A DNA stretch of 64,000 nt from Procambarus clarkii (lineage: Eukaryota > Arthropoda > Malacostraca > Decapoda > Cambaridae): positions 21,031,158 through 21,095,157 of the forward strand of contig NC_091227.1 in assembly GCF_040958095.1 (NCBI RefSeq), given 5' to 3'. Both the position numbers and the translations under genes were made by a program. The first letter of the stretch is position 1, and every line of letters starts with the position of its first letter. The notes beneath the pieces were generated by a model. The model had not been told where the DNA came from, did not search any database, and saw only the letters and a list, made by a program, of their open reading frames with translations. Of this stretch, positions 42,335 to 53,103 are shown in pieces.

Positions 42335-44085
42335 GTGCCACGTTCAAACAATATTTGCCAGGTGACGCTTGGCACTCACTGTTGTGGCTTTCTGTGCAAA
42401 TTATGTAAATTGGTGAAAGGTAATACTAACATATCCCTGCTCGATAAATTGTCAGGCAACGTAGTTGACCATGACAAAAAAACAACTTGGATATCTTCTT
42501 GTATCTGAAAAAAACTATGTTGATTTTTCTAATTATATTACGTGTCTGTATTTATGACACTACATTTCAGGTGTATGTAAATAGTTCATTTCTCCCGATT
42601 GAAGAAGTGCTAAGCAGTATCATTTGGACAGGTTATATCAAAACACAACACGTAAGAGCACGGTGTAATTGTTAATGCTACCTCCCATCAAGGTATTCTC
42701 CAAGTCCATAATTGGACAGATAAGAAAATATTATACTCGAGGTCTTGTTTGACCCAAATTTTCACTTTAATATTAATAAAAATCTTTAATATTTATCTGT
42801 AACTGACTAAAATAATCTCAGTTTTTAAGGTCAAACATTATCTTAGCATTCCCTGCCTAATATATAGAATATGACATGAAGGGCTATTGAAGGAATTGTG
42901 AAAATTAAGAAAGTGAAACTTTGTTTTGTGCCTTGTTTATAGCCTTTATTTTTTCTGTTGTATACTGTTACAATCTGTTAATGTTCTTTTGCTACATTCT
43001 GTCTTTTGGGATTCATTAATTTTCCACCTACATATATTTTGGAACTCCTCATTGGCAAGTAATTTTCAAAGAATTGTTTACAGCATACTTTTTTAGCTTC
43101 ACCGAGAGGTTTTCCAAACTGTACATTACCAAAGTGTCTCGTCTTTCATCTGATTCCTGGGTTTCACTTTTGAAATAACTCCTATCCTTCAGTTTTCTGA
43201 TGTGTAAATACAATTCCCAATATTGCAATATATCGGAGAGAAGACTTATTCCTGTATATTAGTTTTATACAAAATGGAGTCTAGAAGTTCAGTATGATTT
43301 TGGGGGAGGGAGGCGATGGGGGAGGGAGGGAGGTCTTGTGACACTTGGCAGTCAGTCATGTTACTTAAAAAGTGTCTTAAGTTAAAGCAAATTATTAAGT
43401 TTTGGAAGTATTTAGAATCACACCTCATGCATTTGTAATAATAATAATAGTAGTAGTTATTGGCACAAAATAATTGTGTATAGGAATAAGAATTAAAGCT
43501 TGCATGACCGTTGTTGTAAACGTAAGCTTCTCGATACATGAGGTGTGTGTGTGACGGCTTCTTGTGGTGAACAGAATTTAGGATGGAACAAAACAGTTGA
43601 AAAAGTTCTGTTTTTTTTCTTGGTCACACCAGTTAGAGTAATATGAGAAACATTTGAGTTTTGTCATATTCTGGAACCACTTTTCACAATTACAGTAAGC
43701 AATCGAAGTAATACTGTACTAGCCTGCTCTTTGTTTTGAGTTAGAATTTTATTAAGTTTGTTAACAATATAGTTAACATGTTTCCACATGAACTTATTAC
43801 GAATATATGCCTTCTTATTGTGTAAGCTTTTTAGAGCTGCAAGTATGCAACAATTTTTAAGATCTTAAGGATCTTTAGAACTTTGTTATCATACATGGGA
43901 TTCTGAAAAAAATGTTAGCCTGGGTAATTCATTGTAGGCTTGATAACTGACAAGTTAAATACTTTCATTGTTGAGTTTTAAGCATTTATACATCAACAGC
44001 CTTTTGATCAAGTTGTCTATGGCCATGAGTGTTCTTAATGGCTCTTGATTTTTACAGATTTTTAAAGATATTGGAAAATAAACAT
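42335..44085 (+). other. Clic: Likely CLIC 3' UTR
   Basis: AT-rich, repeat-free sequence after the stop. Candidate poly(A) signals AATAAA occur at 42775-42780 and 44077-44082. Beyond the second the composition changes and repeats resume, so I infer the transcript ends near 44.1 kb. Confidence 0.5.
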
Positions 44086-45394
44086 CAAATGATATGGGAA
44101 GATTTTGTTTCAATTTCCTTCAAATATTAATATCTGCCTACAAATCTATATAGAATCACACGGTTGATGGTGCCTTCACATAGTGAGTGGCACTCTTATG
44201 TGCTACCTGTGGGTAGGAGGGGGTGGCTTCTGCTCCACTCCTCTACATGGTGCGGTGATGCACAAGCAAAATACACCCTTATATGTTAGCCATGTATGAA
44301 AACTCGCACATTCCCTTGGATTCCTTCCTTTAGGAATTGAGCCTACCCAGTAGCAGCAGCCCCTGGGGATGCAACATGCTTCTTTGGTGGGGGGAATGGG
44401 TAAAACAAGAGGTTTAGTGTGGCATACCTGAATCAATTGGCTTGTCTGGTTAGTTCGCCTAGTTTGACATCGGGTCAAGTGGGCATTGTGGGGTTCATGT
44501 TCCAATCAATCTCTGGGATACTGTTCGACCCTTCAATGGTAACCCATGTATACTATTCCAGTTTTCGCTAATGAAGGACAAAACAACTAGGCGGGAGGCT
44601 GCCTCCTGAGACGGGGCCGCAACTGAGCAAGTCCGAGTGAGGCTAAAAGCAACGTGGGAATATACAATCAACCAAGTCTATATGGATACGTACATCATCT
44701 GGGCATGTATGTTCATCGTGACCAGGATCAAAATACTTAAGCCACACAGCTGTTCCAAATAAATCCTGGAATGTAGCAGTGCTAGAAGGAATGAAATAGG
44801 AGTGTGGAGACGGCACCTTAACCCTTATTAAGGATAGAGGGTAAATGCACAGTTGTCACAAGATTGGAAGCTACCCCAGGAGACGAGGGGTAGCCTCATC
44901 TCCCCAAGCTCCCAAGCCCTCCCCAAAAGCTCCTCGTTGAACCCCAAGCCCCCCGCTGGCGGGGGGCTTGGGGTTCAACGAGGAGTGGGAGGGAATTGGC
45001 GAGGGTCAACTGGGGTAGTCAAAGACCAAGCCTGGCCTGGGCACACCACACAGCCAGAGCTATGGAGTCCGATCTTCCGACATATTCCAACTCGAGGGCC
45101 CTGGTTGCCCAACCCACGAGTCGGAGAAGAGGAGATTATGGTCAGAAATAAGTACACAGATAATCAAAAAAAGACTGCTACCCAGCACCTCTACCCACTA
45201 TGGAACCAAAGCAGAGGCACATGGACAAGCAACCTCAGGGGAAAACTGGAGCAGTATAAGTGGGTCACCACTGAATGGCCGAACGGTGTCAAGGGATCGA
45301 TAGGAACACCAACCCTACAACCCCCACTTAACCCAATATCTAACTAGGCGAGCTAACCTCACAAGCCGATTGATTCATGTGGGCCACACTGAGG
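44086..45394. other. GC-richer stretch without an assigned gene
   Basis: Apart from the palindrome at 44930-44985, I recognise no exon or named repeat. The 164-codon + frame at 44853-45347 is carried by proline/glycine-rich text including the palindrome and has no splice or start context. Confidence 0.4.
44930..44985. repeat. Perfect 27-bp inverted repeat with 2-nt loop
   Basis: Left arm 44930-44956 (CTCCTCGTTGAACCCCAAGC then CCCCCGC), spacer TG, right arm 44959-44985. The arms are fully complementary. The left flank holds a second partial match (CCCCAAGCTCCC). Confidence 0.95.
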
Positions 45395-45545
45395 GGAGGG
45401 AGGGATTATCAGGGGAAGTGCCAAGCCATTACGTCTATACAGCACTTGGAAGAGGGGTCAGGATAAGAATTTGGGATGGGATGGGGTGAAGGGACGGTGC
45501 CCAACCACTTGGACGGTCGGGGATTGAACGCCGACCTGCATGAAG
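45395..45545 (-). mobile_element. tRNA-derived SINE, third type
   Basis: GAGGGATTATCAGGGGAAGT, CCATTACGTCTATACAGCAC, GTCGGGGATTGAACGCCGAC. The minus strand gives GCGTTCAATCCCCGAC as box B. A second piece of its tail (GAATTATCAGGGGAAATGC) lies near 45.73 kb. Confidence 0.7.
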
Positions 45546-45929
45546 CGATTTTTTACCTCCCGTTTTACCCCTTGCCCCCTCCCCCCAGGAAAGACTGCTG
45601 CTGCTGCCCCAGGTGCTGCAGACAATACCTACTCACTTCCCAGCTTAAGGATCGTTAGAGAAATCTCGGCTTTCCATTTCCGGCTAAGAACTGGAGATGT
45701 ATTCCGAGAGGGTAGCAGGAGAGGAGGGAATTATCAGGGGAAATGCAAATAAACATAATTTTATTAAGATTATAAGTCTGTCTTATATTACTAATTACTG
45801 TCTTAGATTACTAAGAAGTAAGTCTGAGCTCACTAATACAGAGCATTTGGGATGGATCCTGAGTCACGCGAATTTGCTCAAATAATAATTCACTGTGTCG
45901 GGGACATGAAGCCAATGTATTCATACACG

Positions 45930-46151
45930 TTAGGCTTATATCGAGGTCAGGCCCCCCCCCCCACCAAGGTCAAATTCCTGACCCCGCCCAGCATACAACT
46001 CCAGAACAAAACTCCTGAGTACCTACTTACTGTTAGGTGAACCGGAGCATCAGGCGAAAGGAAACGTGCCTAACCATTTCTGTGGGGATTTGAACCCGGA
46101 ATTATCGATTGTGCGTCGAGAACAAACCCGACAATACCACTGGGACCAATT
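45930..46151 (-). mobile_element. tRNA-derived SINE with head adjoining the tRNA-Glu gene
   Basis: Minus strand: GGTCCCAGTGGTATTGTCGG, GACGCACAATCGATAATTCC, GGGTTCAAATCCCCAC (box B), then the body TTCGCCTGATGCTCCGGTTC. It ends next to the tRNA terminator. It resembles 26.04-26.20 kb. Confidence 0.65.
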
Positions 46152-46156
46152 AAAAA
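46152..46156 (-). terminator. Pol III terminator of the tRNA-Glu gene
   Basis: TTTTT on the minus strand, three bases past the discriminator base. Confidence 0.85.
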
Positions 46157-46159
46157 CCT

Positions 46160-46231
46160 TTCCCATGCCGGGAATCGAACCCGGGCCTCCTGGGTGAAAG
46201 CCAGGTATCCTAGCCACTAGACCACATGGGA
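46160..46231 (-). tRNA. tRNA-Glu-UUC: tRNA-Glu (anticodon UUC)
   Basis: A 72-nt cloverleaf: acceptor TCCCATG/CATGGGA (7 bp, no mismatch), anticodon stem CCTGG/CCAGG with loop CTTTCAC, and T-arm CCGGG-TTCGATT-CCCGG. The discriminator is A. The internal promoter boxes are intact (A-box in GTGGTCTAGTGGCTAGG, box B GGTTCGATTCC), and a T5 terminator follows. There is no SINE body or tail, so this is a genuine single-copy tRNA gene and not a tRNA-derived retroposon. Confidence 0.97.
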
Positions 46232-46439
46232 CATGATACAGTTATCATCAAACATAAATTATAAGCATTCAGCAGTTTTAATAGCATTTATTTATATATT
46301 TATTTATTTATATGTACAAGAGTTCTTACATTCTTGTAGAGTTTCGGGAATAAATAAAATTAAATTACAACACCATAAATGTTTAACTTACCTTGATCAC
46401 TGGAGAAAAAGTATGTACATTAACCTAAGTTTTAGTCTT

Positions 46440-46607
46440 AGTGTTTTTTCTGCTCGAAACGCTCGAAACGTTTGCCCGAAACGCATTGCGTAATAGTGGC
46501 TTTAGGCATTGTATGTACTAGCTCTATCTATATATCAATCCATTAATGTAACATCACTTGTATGTATATACCTTACCTGAATAAACATCTGAATCTGAAT
46601 CTGAAGT

Positions 46608-46638
<31 letters not shown>

Positions 46639-46765
46639 TATACAAGAAGGTACATTGGATTAGAGAGAATACATAGCACAGTATTTACGATCTTGTAAAG
46701 CCACTAGTACGCGCAGCGTTTCGGGTAGAAACGTGGTGGCTTTAGGCATTGGCTTAGAAAAGTGG
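46440..46765. repeat. Opposed LINE-like tails around a (TTTA)n microsatellite
   Basis: The + piece GCCCGAAACGCATTGCGTAA to CCTGAATAAACATCTGAATC and the minus piece ATCTTGTAAAGCCACTAGTA, CGCAGCGTTTCGGG flank TTTATTTATTTA (46608-46640). The same tail ends the SINE at 31.8-32.06 kb. Confidence 0.65.
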
Positions 46766-47073
46766 CTTTAGGCATTGTATGTGTTCCGAACCTTAATGAA
46801 ATCTGACCCATATATCAATCAGGTCAACCCATGTGTTGCGTTTCCAAACGGGTCGCCCATGTTAGAATCGGTGAACGCCCTAGTAATATTGTTGAAAACA
46901 TCTTAATAACTTATTAAACCAAAGGTCTTTTTATGTCAGAAGAACGGCAGAAACTGGATCTATATATGAAAACTCTTTCAGGACAAAATTTAAAGTAAAA
47001 CTAAAGATATTTGTAGTTGTATAAAAGTTGCATTTTTCATGGTCGTAGAGCCGGAAATCCGCAATATTCATCT

Positions 47074-47760
47074 CAGAACAATGCTTATTTCACGCAGAAT
47101 CGTTAATAAACGTAAGATTTTTATACGTCTCAAGAAAGATAGAAACATAATCTTCATTTTAAATGCCTTACCATGGGCATATTTGTATTTAAAGCGAAGA
47201 TACGTGTATTTTTCTAATCGGCGAGCTCCAATACCGCACAGATCGAGCAACGGAGTAACTCTCTCTCAGAACAATGCTTATTTCACGTAAATTCGTTAAT
47301 AAACGCAAATGTTTTTATATGTGTTGAGGAAGATAGAAATATAAGCTTCATTTTAAATACTTTACCATAGATATATATAAAGTTCTAATGAAGATACATG
47401 TGTTTTAATAATCGCCGAGCTCCGACCCCGCACAGACTGATCGACAGAGCAACTCTCTCTCAGAACAATGCTTATTTCACCCAAATGAGCCACAGAGATA
47501 TTAGAAAGAATTTTTTCAGTGTCAGAGTAGTTAACAAATGGAATGTATTAAGCAGTGATGTGGTGGAGGCTGACTCCATACACAATTTCAAATGTAGATG
47601 TGATAGAGCCCAATAGGCTCAGGAACCTGTACATTGACGGTTGAGAGTCGGGACCAAAGAACCAAAGCTCAACCCCTGCAAGCTCAAATTAGGTGAGTAC
47701 AACTAGGTGAATACAGATGAGGGGCGGGACCAAACAGCTGAAGCTCAATTCCCTACGCAT
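47074..47760 (+). pseudogene. LINE ORF2 C-terminus with 193-bp internal tandem repeat and family B 3' end
   Basis: CAGAACAATGCTTATTTCAC begins at 47074, 47267 and 47461, a period of 193-194 bp. The third copy continues in frame as MSHRDIRKNFFSVRVVNKWN, VLSSDVVEADSIHNFKCRCD, RAQ-stop, then the family B 3' end (GGGACCAAAGAACCAAAGCT, AAATTAGGTGAGTACAACTA). This shows directly that family B is a LINE 3' end, with a tail of repeated ACTAGGTGAGTACA. Confidence 0.8.
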
Positions 47761-47795
47761 AACTAGGCGAGTCCATAGGAATTAACGTTTGTCCT

Positions 47796-47806
47796 GGCGC
47801 CATCTA
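47796..47806 (-). promoter_or_regulatory. CTCF-like motif
   Basis: The minus strand reads TAGATGGCGCC, matching the core of the CTCF consensus. It lies 64 bp upstream of the candidate initiator of the microprotein gene. Confidence 0.35.
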
Positions 47807-47869
47807 TGTTTTGACAGCAGTACTACTAATGTTCCCACGTTATGTGATGATCGCTATAGGGTGTTACGG

Positions 47870-47874
47870 TCAGT
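47870..47874 (+). promoter_or_regulatory. Candidate arthropod initiator (TCAGT)
   Basis: TCAGT occurs 20 bp before the candidate start codon. No TATA box is at -30. This is a weak motif on its own. Confidence 0.35.
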
Positions 47875-47893
47875 TGCTCTTCTATATATGTTT

Positions 47894-50800
47894 ATGGCCA
47901 ACGTAGGTGATTTGAGGCAATTTGCGGCCAGAGTGAAAGAGTATCCCCGCGGTGAGTGATGGAGGAGGATATATACTGCTGTGTACTCGACCAGCGGGTG
48001 AGAGGTAAGTTATATCGAACAATTATGGGGAATAGATGGGTTATTTTAAGCGTAGAATGTCAGGTAACCGGTAACTACACAGATGGGGTAGTGTTTTTTT
48101 AAGTCTTTATTTACTAAAGTGGAACATTACATTATGCCTTTAGCTGAACAAGTCTACTGGTGGGGGAAGTAGACGGGTTTTATGAAAGTATTTTACCTAA
48201 ATATTTGTATTTGGTTAACTAGTTCAGCCGTTATCAGGGAGGGTGTTCCTTTAATCTAATCTAAAAATTCTAGCCGGACAAAATGATTAAAGAAATTGAA
48301 TAGAACGAAGTGGTTTGCCAGGGTGCTTAACATTTAGTTTAGTTCACTTACTATGCAGCCCATGCTTAAAGAATGCAAGTTTATCATATTGAATTTACCG
48401 TAGTTTTACTGCATTTAATATACCGTTTTTACCCTATTTAATTATGTCGGGTAAAGGCCGGTCGTGGAAAGTTCCTAATATAGCAAGTTTTAAAGGAAAA
48501 GTTTGAGTTAACTTTAACGCTTAAGTTAGTGACCAATTAGCTTAGTCTATTGTGAGGAAAGTTACTAGAATCTAACATTGTAAGTGCCATTTCTCTACTC
48601 TTTTTGAGAAACATGACTAGATACATGAATCGCATAGTTTTATTACTAAATGTTCATGGATTAGGTTGCATAGTTGAGGAAATGGTGATAAGGTTTGTGA
48701 TTTTGTGTACCTTGACTTCAGCAGAGATATTGATAGTGGCGCAAAATTGATAGGGGCTCGGATCATTGGGAATGCTGACTGAAGTTGATTAGGTCATGGC
48801 TATACCAAAGGAAATTAGTATAAATGGGGTTAAGTTGAGAGAAGTGTTGTAAGTAGTGCCTAAAAGCTCTCATTGGACCTCGGTTATTCGCAAGATTATG
48901 GTCTAGACTGCAATAGTTGCAGAATTGGCAAATAAAAAATACCGATGCCCTATATAGTTTTGAAATGGTTAAAATTACCAGATGCAGTTTAATGCTGACA
49001 AATGTAAGGTTTGGGGGCTAGGTAAAGATGAGATAGATGTTGTAGATTAAGAGTATTAAATTTTTTGCAGGTGGTAAATTCTCCCCGAGCTGGCACTGCT
49101 CTCCAGCCTGGGATGTTGATTGGTTAGTCTTCAACTGCCTCCCAACATGGTAGCGAGGTCCTGAGCTGACATGCAGTGAGGAACGTGGAAAGCTTCCTGA
49201 ATTGGCACATGGTATGCCTCTTTCAAACCAGCAGCTGGCACAAATGTTCCAGCTAACATCAGAATAGTGGATGAAGCCCACACTAAAATGTAATTGGTAC
49301 AGTAAATGGACACCCCCCCCCCTCCCTTTTGACACTGAACAGTTGGGAAGAAGGGGGGGGGGGGGGAGAGAGTCTAGCTTATAGTTCTATTGCTACAGAA
49401 TCTTTTGCCATAAGCCAGTGGCAGTGCCTATTGGCACTTGCTATTCAGAATCTCCCCCTTACATAGTTAATTAAAAAAGAAATGCTGTAGACAAGCTTAA
49501 CTTTTGAAGGGGGGCAACATTTTTGTTGCCATCAAAGCACATCAAAGATGCTCTGAGCTAACTTCCCCTAGTCATTAATGAATGGTGGCCAGTAACTCTC
49601 TAGTAGGAACTTTACTGCCATTAGAAAGTGTGCACTTCTGCTGTATCTGCCAGTTTGCTAGAAATTGAAATTGGCATACTTGCTCAGCAACTACTTGCCC
49701 TCTTGTACCATGTTACTCAACCATAACATAACCACCACACCACCCATTCTTCTAAAATAACATCCCATATGATAAACTTCTGCTTTTAATAAATATTTCT
49801 AACTTTAATATTAGGCTTGCATGGTGTGTTAATCATTCCTTTGGCAGAACTGTAGCTAAATTGTTCCCACAAAACCTTTAATAGTACTGTATCAGGTTCA
49901 TAAAGAAATTTATAATAAAGACCAAGTGTGGTCATAAGTGCTGCAGATGGGGTAGATAGAACCTTACACCTGCAGAAGTGTGGTGATAACTGGAGAGAAT
50001 ATGGCCTTGTATAGGTGGTAGTGTAAAAATATTACTAAATTTAGTAAAATCAGTCTTGGTAGTATAGTTGGGTTAATTATGAATTTTCAGACTAAAAAGC
50101 TTGGTACATAATTAAACAGAATAAATGTCCCCCTAGTAGTAAGCAGTGGTTGCAAAAGAATAATAATTTGTATATATATTTTGTATTGCTTTTATTCAAA
50201 TGTTATACATGGTTGTTAAATTAAAGTTTGTTTGCAATGTTCCAGAAAAATGTTCATGACTAAAGTTGTTGGAAAATAAAATTTGTATAGGATGTTGACT
50301 TGAAATGACTATAGGTTTGTTTGTAATTAAAGATGGGACAAAAAGATACTTGGTGTGCCATTTAAAATGGCAACTGTTAAACTGGTGGTACAGGTATGAA
50401 CAAAATAATATTGCTATGCAAATAAACTTTTTAGTAATATTTACTGTTCACATGACAGGTTGTGGAAGGTCCTGGCAACAAAGAGCTGCAGGAAAATACT
50501 TGCAGATCTACAGTAAGTAGTGTTGTGTACATTGGAATTAGAGGGTAGAAGTTAATTGCTAAAAACCTATTAAATATTAGGGTATGGAAGTCTAGGCTTA
50601 GGCTAGTGGGTACCATATCTGCAAGTTTAGTCCTTTCAGGAATGTATTGAATAGAATGGTATGTTGAAATTGTGAAAATTGTATTGTGGGGCATTAGATC
50701 TTAAACAGCATAGTTGAGGGTGTTTTATTAATAATTTTAATGAAATATAAATCTTGTTTAGTTAACATTAAATGTTTGTTAAATAGCTTTAATCTATAAA

Positions 50801-51333
50801 TGTATAACACTGTTAAGGGTAATCATGAGTCAAATAAAGTTAATGGCAGGAAAAGTTTTGTTCTATGTGATGGTATTTTTCCCTTGAAAGTAAAAAAACA
50901 TATTCAATGTTTACTTTAGCTTGGTTTTAAATTTGTATAGTTTTCCCAGAATGTGGTTTGGAAAGTCCAGAAGTCCCTCTGTCAGTTGTAGTTAATTGCT
51001 TAATCTGAATAGATTTGCATAAAAGTAAAAAAAATAGTAATAACTTAAACAATATAGCAATGGCTAAAGATAAATGTAAATTGCCATTGAAGTGCAGTTG
51101 TGGATAGTTTCTCAAATGATGTTTACTGAAACTTGGCAAATTGATGCCATATATATTGCTAAATTAGAGCTTTACTACTGCTACTAGAATATGTAGGATA
51201 GGTAAATTCCTTAAAGAAATATTTTCCATCTGAATTTGTAAAGTACAGCAAGATTGGCTTTAAATCTGAAAATAATTTTGTGAAATATTTTTCAGGTGAA
51301 AGTGATTATGATGCATGGACTGGCTTGAAATGA
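47894..51333 (+). CDS. Candidate 49-residue microprotein in a four-exon gene
   Basis: Coding exons 47894-47951, 50459-50512 and 51296-51333 (stop TGA 51331-51333). Exon 3 runs to 51357, and an untranslated last exon starts at 51918. Donors are GTGAGT, GTAAGT and GTGAGT; acceptors are ACATGACAG, ATTTTTCAG and CTTTTACAG. The frame is unbroken through both junctions (phase 1 each). The product reads MANVGDLRQFAARVKEYPR, GCGRSWQQRAAGKYLQIY, SESDYDAWTGLK. It is basic, with one Cys, no signal peptide and no membrane segment. I do not recognise a family. The stop lies 24 nt before the last junction, too close to trigger decay. An alternative donor GTAAGT at about 48005 exists. The main doubt is that a spliced non-coding RNA could show the same exon structure. 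Confidence 0.5.
48690..49045 (+). pseudogene. Decayed LINE reverse transcriptase fragment in the first intron
   Basis: Broken frames read DFVYLDFS (RT palm start), and about 300 bp later MQFNADKCKVWGLG, matching the W-Q-M-x-F-N-x-x-K-C-x-V motif after the YADD region of arthropod LINEs. Many stops and indels. Confidence 0.6.
49045..50458. other. Rest of intron 1, no further feature recognised
   Basis: AT-rich, with C/G runs near 49.31-49.37 kb. No additional exon is supported. Confidence 0.45.
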
Positions 51334-51917
51334 GGCTCCTTTACTCTGCAAAAGTGGGTGAGTTTGAATTTGATGTTTTAGCTATATCACTGACCTAATC
51401 TTAATTCTCTTATCTAGTCCATTTATAGGTGTGTAACCATGTCCTACTGTTACAACCCACAGGGGATGATGCAGTTTGTACTGATCCTACCCCATTTCAT
51501 AAAAGGGGACCAGGCAGTCCTGCAGATTTCCCTGGCTTGGCTTTTTCAGAGCTTTGCTCTACTACCCATCTAATAGATGGACTAGATTTGCATAGGTTTA
51601 GGGACCCTTAACAATGGTAACATTGTTAATTCTCACAGGGCTTGTTTGCTGAATGGGTGGATGCATCTAAAACTTTAGTGCCTGGCATGCATTGTACAGT
51701 GCTTTCAGTAAGGCATATGTACAATGTGTTGATGGCACTAAAGTGGTGGATGTAATGCACCCATTCAGGGAACAAGCTCTGCACTACAACCAGAGGAAGG
51801 GATAGGCCTTGCTGAGCCTATCTTAAAAGATAGGATGTTAGGATTTTTTTGCTTATTATTAGGCATTGGTGATAATAAAAGTAGTGTCCCTGTTTAATGT
51901 TTATTTTTCTTTTACAG

Positions 51918-52050
51918 GTGATTGTCTCTGGAGTTGTCTTGGCCTTTTGGATCTTCTGTTCATCTAGGAGCATCTGTCCCACACCCTGAAACAGTAATAA
52001 ATATTAGATGTATTATAAATACTATATGTAAAACTTGTTAAATAAAACAA
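51918..52050 (+). other. Untranslated last exon and poly(A) signals of the microprotein gene
   Basis: The acceptor TTTCTTTTACAG precedes 51918. AATAAA is at 51996-52001 and again near 52041. Confidence 0.5.
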
Positions 52051-53103
52051 TTTTAATGAAACTACTTTATATACATTATCCTAAAATTATGCTGGAAATT
52101 ATTGTTTTACTACTATTGATGCAATGTTTAAACATCTGAAATTTTTATACTTTGAAAATAAATACTTGGTAAAATTTACACCTATTTGTAACTTGTTACA
52201 TAGGTGCATGCAAAATGCATTGAAAAGATGTAAAAGTGGACTACCTATTCAATTTACATAAACTAAATATTGAAAATTAGTCTGAAATATTAGTGTTAGA
52301 AACTTTAGTCAATATTTTAGTTTTCATATTTGAAAGTAAATTTAAAGCTATGCAACACCTAAGCTTTGTACAAATTATAATTAAATTAACTAAAGATCAT
52401 TGTTAAATTTACAAAACATTAGAAAAGTGACACTGAAGCATCAATACAACATGGTTTTCACAGTCTTTAACTTAAATTTAATCAAAGCTCTTAAAAGATT
52501 TGTCTGCCAAACTTCAGATATTCTGAAATATTTTACCTAGATTAAAACCATCATTGTTTGAAAGGGCAAAACAGATTACTGTCAATTAGTTTGACCTAAC
52601 ATCTGCAAGGTCCTGAAGGAATGGAATTTTTTTTTTTCAACTTTGTTTGCTATAAACAAACCCTGCCTAATGAACCTGCTCATTTTTTTTACAAATGGTA
52701 ATTGCAACATTACCAAAGGCCATTGTTTTAATAGCCAAAGTACCAAATGAAAGACCAAGAAGCAACAAACAGGTACATGGTAGAAAGGAGAAAAGAATGG
52801 TTACGAGGACCCTTTCATTTGTTAAAGAAATGACTGGGGAAAAAATGTCATACCACAAGGGGTCTTAACCCTTGTCATATACATCACTGACATTAATCTA
52901 AATATTACCAACCACAAAAATTGCTATGTTATAAAAAAAAATACAGAATATAATATTGAGGCCTTAATGCAGATCTCTAACTCTACAAATAGTAACAAGA
53001 CTGGCAATTTCTTAATATAAAACAAAAAAATATCCAAGACCTTGCACGTGAGCCAGAACAATCCATATCACAACTACCACATTAAAATGAAACAACAATG
53101 AAG
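52051..53103. other. AT-rich intergenic sequence
   Basis: No exon, RNA or repeat family recognised. Confidence 0.5.

Noticed and set aside
44853-45347. 164-codon + frame
   Set aside because: Crosses the 27-bp palindrome and shows no splice sites, codon pattern or family motif.
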